Positions 7,504 through 16,501 of a stretch of 64,000 nt of DNA are shown piece after piece. The DNA is from Streptomyces sp. NBC_01288 (GTDB lineage: Bacteria > Actinomycetota > Actinomycetes > Streptomycetales > Streptomycetaceae), in NCBI RefSeq assembly GCF_035982055.1, contig NZ_CP108427.1, forward strand, positions 4,458,501 through 4,522,500. The letters are read 5' to 3'. The notes beneath the pieces were generated by a model. That model was not told where the DNA came from. It ran no database searches and was given only the letters and a program-made list of their open reading frames with translations. The translations under genes and the position numbers were made by a program. Numbering within the stretch: the stretch's first letter is position 1; every line of letters starts with the position of its first letter.

Positions 7504-8871
7504 TCAGTTCAGGGACTTGATGATGCGATCGATTCGAGCCATGGCCTTCTCGGCGGTGCCCTTGATGTAGAAGCCGTCGACCGCCTCATAGGTGACGTGG
7601 TCGAAATTCCATGTGTCGGGCATGTTCTTGGCGCCGCCCTCGAACATCGACATGACGAAGGTGCTGGAGAAGGACGAGTTCTCGCGGATCGAGGTCGCGG
7701 TCGTGGTGGACAACTCCGGCTCCACACCCGCGAAGACGCCCTTGCCGACCTGGAAGACCCAGAGCGGCACCTGGGCGGTGCCGGTGGGGGTGAAGGTGAC
7801 GGTCTTGGTGGGCGCGCCGGCCTGAGGGCCGGTGACCTGGGTGGTGGTGATGTCGTCGGTGACCAGCCGCACCACGACCCGCTTGCCGCTCTCGTACGTG
7901 CCGATGCCCTGCGCCACCCGCACGATCTCGTTCCCGAGCCGCTCGCCCTGCGCGGTCAGCAGCGCGAATCCGGCGTCGTGCAGATCGACGCCGTAGGTCC
8001 AGCCCTTGTCCTTGTCGATCGTGTACCGCTTCGAACGGTACGCCGGGAACTGGTCACCGCACGCGCCCACCAGCCAGAACCCGACGGCACCGGGGTACTG
8101 CGCCTCGACGTGCGCCACGGCCGCGCCGGCCAGGTCGGCGGTGATCGGCAGGGTGCCGTCGGCCATGACCGAGTCCTGCATCACGCACGACTGCACGTTG
8201 TAGTTGGCCAGGACGGCGATCGGGTTCCCGTCGAGGTCGTTGAAGCGGGCGACGTACACGCCCTTGTCGGACGGCAGTTGCTCGTTCACACCGAGCCAAT
8301 AGCCGTCGGCGGTGCGGACGTTGCGGTTCACGTTGACGTCAACTCGACCGGCGCCGTAGCCGACCTCGGCGTCCTGGAGGTTCTTCACGGCGTCGGCGAC
8401 GGCGGACTCGGTGGCGGCGACGATGTTCCGCACATACGCGGCGGCCCCGGCCGAGGACGAACTCGCCTGCACATGCGGCGCGGAGAAGCAGTGCGTGACG
8501 GTGACCATGATGTTCGCGGCGGCGACACCGCTCGCCGCGGTGATGGCGTCCCGCATCAGCGCGACCGCCTCCGCGCTGATCGAGGTCAGGTCCAGCACGG
8601 CCAGCGCGATACGCCGGGACCCGGACTCCACGAGCAGGACACGGACGGTGAGGTCGTCGTGCACGGCGGTGAAGTTGTCCAGCGGCAACAGCGAGGCGGC
8701 GGGCGTGAAGGCGGCCTTGCCGACACCGACCTTCAGCCCGCCGACACCCCCGGTGGCGGCCCGCGCGGAAGTGGCGGTGCCGAGGGCGGTCCCCGCGAGA
8801 GCGGCGACCGCCCCGGCGGCCACGACAGCCCGCCGACTCATCTCACTCTGATTCCGGTACGGCTCCATCAT
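7504..8871 (-). CDS. Secreted neutral/alkaline ceramidase-like hydrolase
   Basis: An exported protein of 455 residues. The signal peptide has a twin-arginine start (SRRAVVAAGAVAALAG) and ends near ATSARAA. The body begins with VGVGKAAFTPA, continues with LAVLDLTSIS and VTVTHCFSAPHVQ, and has a further GACGDQFPAYR segment; this layout resembles the N-terminal domain of neutral/alkaline ceramidase-type hydrolases, though the usual length is greater. The start is chosen at ATG 8871 because GGAGG lies seven bases upstream; an adjacent ATG at 8868 is equivalent. The stop is within 20 bases of the esterase gene downstream. Substrate is inferred only loosely: an amide or ester of a lipid or cell-wall compound. 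Confidence 0.75.
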   Translation of the reverse strand: MMEPYRNQSEMSRRAVVAAGAVAALAGTALGTATSARAATGGVGGLKVGVGKAAFTPAASLLPLDNFTAVHDDLTVRVLLVESGSRRIALAVLDLTSISAEAVALMRDAITAASGVAAANIMVTVTHCFSAPHVQASSSSAGAAAYVRNIVAATESAVADAVKNLQDAEVGYGAGRVDVNVNRNVRTADGYWLGVNEQLPSDKGVYVARFNDLDGNPIAVLANYNVQSCVMQDSVMADGTLPITADLAGAAVAHVEAQYPGAVGFWLVGACGDQFPAYRSKRYTIDKDKGWTYGVDLHDAGFALLTAQGERLGNEIVRVAQGIGTYESGKRVVVRLVTDDITTTQVTGPQAGAPTKTVTFTPTGTAQVPLWVFQVGKGVFAGVEPELSTTTATSIRENSSFSSTFVMSMFEGGAKNMPDTWNFDHVTYEAVDGFYIKGTAEKAMARIDRIIKSLN

Positions 8872-9062
8872 GTGCTGTCCTCCAAGACGCTGCGGGTGGG
8901 GGTCGACTAACACCCGGGCAGCATCACAGCGAATTTGGAGGCCAGCATGAGGAAAGCGCGCAAGCAATGCTTTCGCTGATGGAGCGTGTGAATGGAACAC
9001 GCATGTGACGTGCGACGGCGGCGGAAATCCACAGCGATAGGCCGCGAATTCACAGCGATCTC

Positions 9063-9102
9063 AGAGGAGTTGCGGAGCCGCGGAGTTGCGGAGCCGCGGA
9101 GC
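9063..9102. repeat. Short tandem repeat at the rtcB 3' end
   Basis: GGAGTTGCGGAGCCGC is repeated in tandem (about 9066-9097) and ends in GGAGCTC just after the rtcB stop. The CCGCGG elements could pair to form a hairpin, so it may serve as a terminator. Confidence 0.5.
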
Positions 9103-10296
9103 TCAGCCCTTCACACAGACGACCTGCTTCAGCTTCGCCACCACCTCGACGAGGTCCCGCTGCTGATCGATGACCTGCTCGATCGGCTTGTACGCGCCCG
9201 GGATCTCGTCCACGACGCCGGAGTCCTTGCGGCACTCCACACCCCGTGTCTGCTCCTCCAGGTCCTTCGTCGAGAAGCGACGCTTGGCCGCGGTACGGCT
9301 CATGCGCCGACCGGCGCCGTGCGACGCGGAGTTGAAGGACTTCTCGTTGCCGAGGCCCTTCACGATGTACGAACCGGTGCCCATCGAGCCCGGGATGATC
9401 CCGTACTCGCCGGAGCCGGCGCGGATCGCTCCCTTACGGGTGACCAGCAGGTCGACGCCCTCGTACCGCTCCTCGCTCACGTAGTTGTGATGGCACGAGA
9501 TCTCCTGCTCGAAGGTCGGCTTCGCCTTCTTGAACTCCTTGCGGACCACGTCCTTCAGGAGCGCCATCATGATCGTGCGGTTGTACTTCGCGTACTCCTG
9601 CGCCCAGAACAGGTCGTTGCGGTACGCCGCCATCTGCGGGGTGTCCGAGATGAAGACGGCGAGGTCGCGGTCGACCAGGCCCTGGTTGTGCGGGAGCTTC
9701 TGGGCCGTGCCGATGTGGTGCTCGGCCAGTTCCTTGCCGATGTTCCGGGACCCGGAGTGGAGCATGAGCCACACCGAACCGTCAGAATCAACGCATACTT
9801 CGCAGAAGTGATTTCCTCCGCCAAGTGTGCCCATTTGCTTCGTGGCCCGGTCCTCCCGGAACTTCACCGCGTCCGCGACCCCCTCGAACCGCCCCCAGAA
9901 GTCGTCCCACCCACCGGTGACGAACCCGTGCAACCGCCCCGGCTCGACGGGGCTGTCATGCATCCCCCGCCCCACCGGAATCGCCTGCTCGATCTTCGAC
10001 CGCAGCCGCGACAGATCGCCGGGAAGATCGTTCGCCGTGAGTGACGTCTTCACCGCGGACATTCCGCAGCCGATGTCGACCCCCACCGCCGCCGGGCACA
10101 CCGCGCCCCGCATCGCGATGACCGAACCGACCGTCGCACCCTTGCCGTAGTGCACGTCCGGCATGACCGCGAGGCCCTTGATCCATGGCAGGGTCGCGAC
10201 GTTGCGCAGCTGCTGGAGCGCGCCCTCCTCCACCGACGCCGGGTCGGCCCACATGCGGATCGGTACCTTCGCGCCCGGCATCTCCACGTACGACAT
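9103..10296 (-). CDS. rtcB: RtcB-type RNA-splicing ligase
   Basis: GTP-dependent RNA ligase joining 2',3'-cyclic phosphate (or 3'-phosphate) ends to 5'-OH ends. The 397-residue protein has the family's metal and catalytic residues: GVDIGCGM with Cys77, GGGNHFCE with His163, HSGSRNIG with His180, SCHHNYV near 268-272, and HGAGRRMSR with the histidine (about 326) that is guanylylated. The start at MSYVEMPGAK is preferred over an upstream ATG at 10335 because GAGG precedes it and the conserved part begins there. It has about 230 bases of AT-richer leader shared with the divergent lipoprotein gene. In bacteria the usual role is tRNA or rRNA repair. Confidence 0.95.
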   Translation of the reverse strand: MSYVEMPGAKVPIRMWADPASVEEGALQQLRNVATLPWIKGLAVMPDVHYGKGATVGSVIAMRGAVCPAAVGVDIGCGMSAVKTSLTANDLPGDLSRLRSKIEQAIPVGRGMHDSPVEPGRLHGFVTGGWDDFWGRFEGVADAVKFREDRATKQMGTLGGGNHFCEVCVDSDGSVWLMLHSGSRNIGKELAEHHIGTAQKLPHNQGLVDRDLAVFISDTPQMAAYRNDLFWAQEYAKYNRTIMMALLKDVVRKEFKKAKPTFEQEISCHHNYVSEERYEGVDLLVTRKGAIRAGSGEYGIIPGSMGTGSYIVKGLGNEKSFNSASHGAGRRMSRTAAKRRFSTKDLEEQTRGVECRKDSGVVDEIPGAYKPIEQVIDQQRDLVEVVAKLKQVVCVKG

Positions 10297-10566
10297 AGCG
10301 TCCTCATTCCCCCGAAAACCATCAAAAAAAGTCAAAAGTCATACATCGCAAAACCGTCGCCAAGGTCTACGAAAGGGACAGCGGACCGGCGTCCACGGCT
10401 GTGCGTGCGATAGACATTGTCTCCAGGGGGTCCCCCGGTGCGGCAAGCGATTAACCAGCGGGGACACTGGCAGACCCTGGATCGTTCAAGGGGTCGAGGG
10501 GCACGGAACACCGCCGGCACCCGACACCCGACACCTACCCGACACACCGTCGAGAGGAGCCCGACC

Positions 10567-11415
10567 GTGCAGCGGAAGGCGTACGTACCCGGCACCGCCG
10601 CGCTCCTCGTGGCGCTGCTGGCCGGCTGCACGAGCGGCTCGACCGACAGCGGTACGACGGACGACGCGAACCCGGGCGAGGCCGGCACGGCGACCGCGGT
10701 GGCCCAGCCGGGCAAGTACCGCACGCTCCCGGAGCCTTGCGGCGCGGTCGGTCACGGCACCCTCGACTCCCTGCTCCCCGGCCTCCAGCAGATCACCGAC
10801 GCGGACCAGCGCGAGGCGGCGTACGCGGGCGACGCGACGCTGACGTACGACACGGACCGCAAGGTCGGCTGCCGTTGGAAGGTCGAGTCCACGGACGCGA
10901 CCGACCATCTCCTGGTCGACTTCGAGCGGGTGGTGTCCTACGACAACGCCGTGAGCGACGACAGCCAGGCGCAGACGATCTTCGCGACGAAGGAGACGGC
11001 GGCCGATCTCCCGGAGCCGACGACGAGCGCCACGGCGTCGGACACCGAGTCGAACTCCGCGTCCGACTCGGCGTCGGCGTCGGACTCCGCGACGCCCTCC
11101 GCCACCCCCTCGTCCTCGTCCTCCGCGTCCGCCACGGACTCCGACTCGCCCTCCGCGTCCGCCTCCCCCACCGGTCTCGAACCCCGCGCCCTCTCCGGTC
11201 TCGGCGACGAGGCGTTCCTGGACGACGCGTTGAGCAGTTCCGGTTCGACGGCTCAGCAGCGCACGGTGACTGTGGTGTTTCGCACGTCCAACGTCATTGT
11301 GACCATCGAGTACGAGGAGCAGCCGGCGACGGTCGGTGTCGTGCCGGACAGCCAGAAGATGCAGGACAGGGCGCGGAAACTGGCCGCGCAGCTGGCCGAT
11401 TCGCTCAACGGTTAG
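10567..11415 (+). CDS. DUF3558 lipoprotein 1
   Basis: A 282-residue lipoprotein. The GTG start has GAGGAG seven bases upstream; the signal peptide ends in the lipobox LLAGC. The globular part contains YRTLPEPCGAVGHGTLDSLLPG and CRWKVES, typical of DUF3558, an actinobacterial extracellular domain of unknown function. Between about residues 155 and 200 a serine/aspartate/threonine/alanine-only linker interrupts the domain, after which RALSGLGDEAFLDD and RTVTVVFRTSNVIVTIEY resume it. It is a clear paralogue of the next gene, which shares the PEPC motif and the cysteine pattern. The protein is expected on the outer face of the membrane. Confidence 0.88.
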   Translation: MQRKAYVPGTAALLVALLAGCTSGSTDSGTTDDANPGEAGTATAVAQPGKYRTLPEPCGAVGHGTLDSLLPGLQQITDADQREAAYAGDATLTYDTDRKVGCRWKVESTDATDHLLVDFERVVSYDNAVSDDSQAQTIFATKETAADLPEPTTSATASDTESNSASDSASASDSATPSATPSSSSSASATDSDSPSASASPTGLEPRALSGLGDEAFLDDALSSSGSTAQQRTVTVVFRTSNVIVTIEYEEQPATVGVVPDSQKMQDRARKLAAQLADSLNG

Positions 11416-11533
11416 GGCGTTCGGGAGGGCCGTTCGCGGGGGCCCGCAAAGCCCGTGAACGGAGACCGCACAGCTGACTCACCGCGTACCGTGGCCCCTC
11501 GGACCCGATCCGACGGCAGGAACCACGAGCGTC

Positions 11534-12493
11534 ATGAGTGAAGGAACCATGCATCAACCAGCACAGCGAGACCACAGTGACCAGCAGCGGGCGAAGCGTC
11601 TGAGCCGCCTCCTTGTCTGCGCGGCCGCCGTCCCGGTGATGCTGATCGCGGCCGGCTGCTCCTCCGACTCCGGCTCCGACGACGGCGCGGCCAAGGACAC
11701 CACCGGCCCCGGTGCGACGACGTCCGCCGACGCGACCGCCGCTCCGACGGTGCAGGCGGCGGCGTACAAGAAGCTGCCCGAGCCGTGCGCGGTGCTGTCG
11801 AAGAAGACGTTGACCGATCTGGTGCCGAAGAGCGCCAAGTCGGGCAAGGAGGGCACGTCCAGCGACACGGCGTCGCGCGGGAGTTGCTCCTGGACGAGCC
11901 TGGACAACAACGGGGTCAAGGGTTCGCAGTTCCGCTGGCTGAACGTGTCGTTGCTGCGCTTCGACTCCTCGCAGACGCAGGGCGAGGGCGACAAGCTGGC
12001 CGCCGCGTACTACGCGAAGCAGGTGCAGGAGGCGCAGTCCGTCACCGGCGCGAAGAACGCCAAGTCGGAGCCGGTCGCGGGCGCGGGCGACGAGGCCACG
12101 GCGGTGCGCTACGACCTGAAGAAGAAGGAAGGCTCCTTCAAGCAGCAGACGGTGGTGGCGCGCGTGGAGAACGTGGTCGTCACGGTCGACTACAACGGCG
12201 CGGGCCTCGCGGGCGACAAGGCGCCGAGCGCGGACACGCTGACGAAGGCGGCGGAGAAGGCCGTGAAGGAGGCCGTGGCGGCGGTCACGTCGGCCAACGG
12301 CACGGGTACGGGCGCGGGTTCGGGCTCCGGCTCGGGCGGCGCGGGCAGCACGCCCTCGAAGTCCTCCTCCAAGTCGCCCTCGAAGACCGCTTCCCCGTCC
12401 GCCTCCGCCTCCAAGTCCGCGGCGAAGTCGGACGCGAAGGCCCCGGCCGCCACGGCCTCCTCCTCCGCCTCTTCCGCCGCCGACAAGAGCTGA
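11534..12493 (+). CDS. DUF3558 lipoprotein 2
   Basis: A 314-319 residue lipoprotein and paralogue of the gene before it. The signal peptide has the lipobox LIAAGC. The DUF3558 part includes YKKLPEPCAVLSKKTLTDLVP, GSCSWTS and DEATAVRYDLKK; it ends with a low-complexity Ser/Lys/Ala/Thr tail of about 70 residues that may lie in the wall. The first ATG (11534) gives MSEGTMHQ; an ATG 15 bases later has GAAGGA close upstream and is a real alternative. The two lipoproteins are 119 bases apart and are probably a local duplication. Confidence 0.86.
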   Translation: MSEGTMHQPAQRDHSDQQRAKRLSRLLVCAAAVPVMLIAAGCSSDSGSDDGAAKDTTGPGATTSADATAAPTVQAAAYKKLPEPCAVLSKKTLTDLVPKSAKSGKEGTSSDTASRGSCSWTSLDNNGVKGSQFRWLNVSLLRFDSSQTQGEGDKLAAAYYAKQVQEAQSVTGAKNAKSEPVAGAGDEATAVRYDLKKKEGSFKQQTVVARVENVVVTVDYNGAGLAGDKAPSADTLTKAAEKAVKEAVAAVTSANGTGTGAGSGSGSGGAGSTPSKSSSKSPSKTASPSASASKSAAKSDAKAPAATASSSASSAADKS

Positions 12494-12665
12494 CCGCAGA
12501 TTTCACATCCGGCCCGTTTCCGGGCCTCAACTCGCAGGTCAGCACAGGCCTTTGACGGAGCCCGGCCCCTTCGCGGACCGGGCTCCTGACGGACCGGCAC
12601 CCAGGACGCCGCACACATGTGCCACCCTGTTGCGCGCAACACCATGTAAGGGGAGGGGAGTCCGG

Positions 12666-14033
12666 GTGTCCGCACCCATTCAGCTCACACGTATGCACCG
12701 GGTGCTCATCGGCGTGGTCGTCTCCGGTGCGGTCGTCATCGCCGGTATCGGCTTCGCCGGTTCGTACGCCGCCGTGCGCGAGCTCGCCCTGAAGAAGGGC
12801 TTCGGGAACTTCGCGTACGTCTTCCCGATCGGCATCGACGCGGGCATCTGCGTCCTGCTCGCCCTCGACCTGCTCCTGACCTGGATCAGGATCCCCTTCC
12901 CGCTGCTGCGCCAGACGGCATGGCTGCTGACGGTCGCGACGATCGCCTTCAACGGCGCCGCGGCCTGGCCCGACCCGCTCGGTGTCGGCATGCACGCGGT
13001 GATCCCGATCCTGTTCGTGGTCTCGGTGGAGGCGGCCCGGCACGCGATCGGCCGTATCGCCGACATCACGGCCGACAAGCACATGGAGGGCGTCCGGCTC
13101 ACCCGCTGGCTGCTCTCCCCCATCCCGACGTTCCTGCTCTGGCGCCGCATGAAGCTCTGGGAACTCCGTTCCTACGAGCAGGTCATCAAGCTGGAGCAGG
13201 ACCGCCTCGTCTACCAGGCCCGCCTCCACTCCCGCTTCGGCCGCGCCTGGCGCCGCAAGGCCCCCGTGGAGTCGATCATGCCGCTGCGCCTGGCCCGCTA
13301 CGGCGTCCCGCTCGCGCAGACGGCCCCCTCGGGCCTCGCGGCGGCGGGCATCGAGCCCGTACTGCTGCCCCCGGCCCCGCAGTTGGAGCCGGCCCGCGAG
13401 CAGGAACAGCCGACGGCACCGGCCGTCCAGAACGCCCCGGCACCGGCCCGCGAGCAACTCCCCGCCGCCGAGGGCAACGAGCGGCACGAGCAGTCCCGGG
13501 ACCAGGCCGAGCCGCAGAACCCGTGGCTGCACTCGCGGGACCCGCAGACGGTGGCGTACCAGGGCGGCTACGACCCGACGTACGAACCGGATCCCGTGTA
13601 CTCCGGGTGGTACGAGGAGGAGCCGCAGGCCGAGCAGTTCCAGCAGTACGAGGAGGAACAGCAGCGGTTCGAGCAGCAGCAGCGGCGGTTCGACCGGCAA
13701 CAGCAGCCGTTCCCGCAGCAGCAGGCGTTCCAGCAGGAGGAGCCCGCCCCGGCCCCTGAGCCCTCCATGGAGGACACCGGTACCTTCCAGATCCCGTCGG
13801 GCCCCGGCCGTACCCGTGAGATGGGTGCGGGCGGTGGCACGGAGCTGACGGAGGACGAGTACTACCAGGTCTTCAAGAAGTCGATAGACGGCAGCTACCC
13901 GACCTCGGGTCAGTTCCGGGGCGACGTGGAGGCCACCTATGGCATCACGCTCCCGCAGCGCGAGGCCGAGCGGATGGTCACCCGCTTCACCAACCGTCAC
14001 ACGACACAGCTTGAGGAAGAACACATCGCCTGA
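12666..14033 (+). CDS. DUF2637 integral membrane protein
   Basis: A 455-residue protein. Four hydrophobic helices occupy about residues 10-130 (VLIGVVVSGAVVIAGIGFAGSY, FAYVFPIGIDAGICVLLALDLL, TAWLLTVATIAFNGAAA and MHAVIPILFVVSVEAARHAIG), the pattern of DUF2637, related to Spd-like transfer proteins of Streptomyces plasmids. A basic region follows, then a long glutamine/glutamate/proline-rich linker, then a C-terminal helical segment (EDEYYQVFKKSIDGSYPTSGQFRGDVEATYG) that resembles a small DNA-binding fold. The GTG start is supported by GGAGGGGAG. Function is unknown; no transfer genes are nearby. Confidence 0.85.
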   Translation: MSAPIQLTRMHRVLIGVVVSGAVVIAGIGFAGSYAAVRELALKKGFGNFAYVFPIGIDAGICVLLALDLLLTWIRIPFPLLRQTAWLLTVATIAFNGAAAWPDPLGVGMHAVIPILFVVSVEAARHAIGRIADITADKHMEGVRLTRWLLSPIPTFLLWRRMKLWELRSYEQVIKLEQDRLVYQARLHSRFGRAWRRKAPVESIMPLRLARYGVPLAQTAPSGLAAAGIEPVLLPPAPQLEPAREQEQPTAPAVQNAPAPAREQLPAAEGNERHEQSRDQAEPQNPWLHSRDPQTVAYQGGYDPTYEPDPVYSGWYEEEPQAEQFQQYEEEQQRFEQQQRRFDRQQQPFPQQQAFQQEEPAPAPEPSMEDTGTFQIPSGPGRTREMGAGGGTELTEDEYYQVFKKSIDGSYPTSGQFRGDVEATYGITLPQREAERMVTRFTNRHTTQLEEEHIA

Positions 14034-14044
14034 GACAGGAAAAT

Positions 14045-14076
14045 GACGAAGGGCCCTCGGAAGAGGGCCCTTCGTC
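14045..14076. terminator. Bidirectional terminator between DUF2637 gene and lysS
   Basis: Arms GACGAAGGGCCCTC and GAGGGCCCTTCGTC pair perfectly over 14 bp around a GGAA loop. The hairpin lies between convergent genes. Confidence 0.88.
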
Positions 14077-14088
14077 GTTGCGGTGTGT

Positions 14089-15837
14089 CTACTCCCCCAG
14101 CAGCCTCCGCACCCGCTCCTGGCCCACGGCCAGCAGCAGCGTGGGCAGACGCGGGCCGGTGTCACGACCGACCAGCAGGTGGTAGAGGAGGGCGAAGAAC
14201 GTGCGCTGGGCGGTCTTGATCTCCGGCGGGAGTTCCTTGGCGGTCGCGTCGGCGGAGAAGCCCGCCTGGACCTTGGGGACGCCGTAGACGAGGTGGCTCA
14301 GGCCGTCCAGGGACCAGTGGTCGGCGAGGCCGTCGCGCAGGAGTCGTAGGGACTGCTGGGAGGGCTCGTCGAGGGACTTGAGGAGGTCGGTGTCGGGTTC
14401 GTCGCGCACGATGGTCCGCTGGTCGGCGGGAACGTGCGTGTTGATCCAGGCCTCTGCCTTGTCGAGCCGGGGGCGGACCTCGTCGAGGGTGGACAGCGGG
14501 TCGGCCGGGTCGAGTTCGCTGAGGATGCGCAGCGTCTGGTCCTCGGCTCCGGCGGTGATGTCGGCGACGGACGCGAGGGTCCGGTACGGCATCGGCCGGG
14601 GTGTACGCGGGAGTTCACCGGCGGCGGTACGGACGGCACGGGCGTGCGCGGCGAGGTCGGCGGGAAGGGCTGCCCCCTCCGCGACCTTCCCGTCCAGCTT
14701 GTCCCACTCGTCGTAGAGGCGCTGGATCTCCTGGTCGAAGGCGATCTTGAAGGACTGGTTGGGGCGGCGGCGGGCGTAGAGCCAGCGCAGGAGCTGCGGT
14801 TCCATGATCTGGAGCGCGTCGGCCGGGGTGGGGACCCCGCCCTTGCTGCTGGACATCTTGGCCATGCCGCTGATGCCGACGAAGGCGTACATGGGCCCGA
14901 TGGGCCGCTCGCCGCCGAAGATCCCGACGATCTGCCCACCGACCTGGAACGAGGACCCCGGGGACGAATGGTCGACACCACTCGGCTCGAAGATGACGCC
15001 CTCGTAGGCCCAACGCATCGGCCAGTCGACCTTCCAGACCAGCTTGCCGCGGTTGAACTCGCTGAGGTGGACGGTCTCGGTGAACCCGTCCTCCGTGCAG
15101 ACGTAGGTCAGCTCGGTGGTGTCGTCGTCGTACGCCGTGACGGTGGTGAGGTCCTTGCCGCAGCTGCCGCAGAAGGGCTTGTACGGGAAGTACCCGGCGG
15201 AACCGGAGCTGCCGTCGTCCTCCTCGGCCGCGCCGGAACCCGCTTCGGCCTCCAACTCGGCGTCGTCGACAGGCTTCTGCGCCTGCTGCGGCTTCTTGGC
15301 GGGGGCCTTCTTGGTGCGGTACTGGTCGAGGATCGCGTCGATGTCACCGCGGTGCTTCATGGCGTGCAGGATCTGCTCGCGGTACACGCCGGAGGTGTAC
15401 TGCGCGGTCTGGCCGATCCCGTCGAACTCGACGCCCAGCTCGGCGAGCGAGGCGACCATCGCGGCCTTGAAGTGCTCGGCCCAGTTCGGATACGGCGAGC
15501 CGACCGGAGCCGGCACCGAGGTCAGCGGCTTCCCGATGTGCTCGGCCCAGCTCGCGTCGGTCCCCTCCACCCCGTTGGGCACCTTGCGGTAGCGGTCGTA
15601 GTCGTCCCAGGAGATGAGGTGCCGGACCTCGTGACCCCGGCGACGGATCTCGTCGGCGACGAGGTGCGGGGTCATGACCTCGCGGAGGTTCCCGAGGTGG
15701 ATGGGCCCGGAGGGGGACAGCCCGGACGCGACGACGACCGGTTTGCCCGGGGCCCGACGCTCCGACTCCTCGATGACCTCATCCGCGAAACGGGAGACCC
15801 AGTCGGTGGTCTCGGTGCTCTGAGCCACGATCGGCAC
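14089..15837 (-). CDS. lysS: Lysyl-tRNA synthetase, class I
   Basis: Charges tRNA-Lys with lysine. This is the class I enzyme, identified by the HIGH-type motif SGPIHLGNLRE near residue 45 and by KMSSS (MAKMSSSKGG) near residue 325. Class II lysyl-tRNA synthetase has neither. Length is 582 residues, as expected for the actinobacterial enzyme. The charged, proline-alanine-rich insert with AEAGSGAAEEDDGSSG before the zinc-like FCGSCGKD is a variable segment. The GTG start at VPIVAQSTETTDW lies close to AAGAAGGAC; upstream open reading on the same frame is low-complexity and is not counted. The C-terminal part (about 480-582) is the anticodon-binding helical domain. Confidence 0.95.
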   Translation of the reverse strand: MPIVAQSTETTDWVSRFADEVIEESERRAPGKPVVVASGLSPSGPIHLGNLREVMTPHLVADEIRRRGHEVRHLISWDDYDRYRKVPNGVEGTDASWAEHIGKPLTSVPAPVGSPYPNWAEHFKAAMVASLAELGVEFDGIGQTAQYTSGVYREQILHAMKHRGDIDAILDQYRTKKAPAKKPQQAQKPVDDAELEAEAGSGAAEEDDGSSGSAGYFPYKPFCGSCGKDLTTVTAYDDDTTELTYVCTEDGFTETVHLSEFNRGKLVWKVDWPMRWAYEGVIFEPSGVDHSSPGSSFQVGGQIVGIFGGERPIGPMYAFVGISGMAKMSSSKGGVPTPADALQIMEPQLLRWLYARRRPNQSFKIAFDQEIQRLYDEWDKLDGKVAEGAALPADLAAHARAVRTAAGELPRTPRPMPYRTLASVADITAGAEDQTLRILSELDPADPLSTLDEVRPRLDKAEAWINTHVPADQRTIVRDEPDTDLLKSLDEPSQQSLRLLRDGLADHWSLDGLSHLVYGVPKVQAGFSADATAKELPPEIKTAQRTFFALLYHLLVGRDTGPRLPTLLLAVGQERVRRLLGE

Positions 15838-15929
15838 GTCCTTCTTTCTGACACGGGGCAGCCGGTACGGTCGCACGACTGACCGCTCTATTGTCCCAGG
15901 CGACCTCCCTTCCACGAAAACGCCTTTTC

Positions 15930-16440
15930 CAAGCCCGTGACTGTGGGGGGCGGGGGGGCGGCCTTGGGGGGTGGGGGTGGGGCTTGGCGTGAGGGGGCGC
16001 GGGGGTGGGGCCGTGGCTGTGGGGGGGGCGGGGTTGAGGCCTGACGCGAGGGGGATCGGGCGGAGGCCTGGCGCGAGAGGACGCCGGGCTGAGGCCGTGG
16101 GGCGCGCGGGACGGAGGCGTGGAGCTGAGGCCTGATGGGCCGGGACCGTGGGAGGCGTGGGGCTGTGGCTTGGCACGAGGGGGATCGGGACGGAGGCCTG
16201 ACACGAGGGGGCGCGAGGCCGAGACTGCGGGGCGCGCGGCACGGAGGCGCGGAGCTGAGGCCTGACGCGAGGGGACGCGGGACGGAGCCCTGGACGGCGG
16301 CGCAGCCGCCTTCAAGGGCGCGGGGGCTGAGGCTTGGACGGCGGCGCAGCCGCCTCCAAGGGGCGCGGGGCTGTATCGATATGCGGCTCCGCCGCGGGGC
16401 GCGACCAGCCCCCACCGGGCCCGCACCCGAAAAACTGGCT
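15930..16440. repeat. Decayed GC-rich repeat region between lysS and argS
   Basis: About 500 bp of low-complexity sequence made of degenerate units of about 28 bp near TGACGCGAGGGG...GACGGAGGCC, with several clear copies at 16040-16290. It ends with two copies of GGCGGCGCAGCCGCC (GC-rich hairpins, about 16290-16360) and a GGGGCGCGGGGCTG...GCGCGACCAGCCCC element. The last element recurs inverted at 51784-51815. No gene is seen in it. Confidence 0.75.
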
Positions 16441-16501
16441 TTACCCCCCGTGGGATACTGACCGTGTCTACCAAACCCACGAGGAGAACGGCTCCCACCC
16501 C

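Noticed and set aside
8992..10044. Open frame of 350 codons on the plus strand over rtcB
   Set aside because: Antisense to rtcB, which carries every catalytic residue; no recognisable product.
16290..16360. The GGCGGCGCAGCCGCC hairpins as terminators
   Set aside because: They do not follow a gene end; they are part of a repeat family in front of argS.
15779..16498. Several proline/arginine/alanine-rich open frames in the repeat tract
   Set aside because: They are low-complexity translations of repeats, continuing into lysS upstream codons, with no domain.
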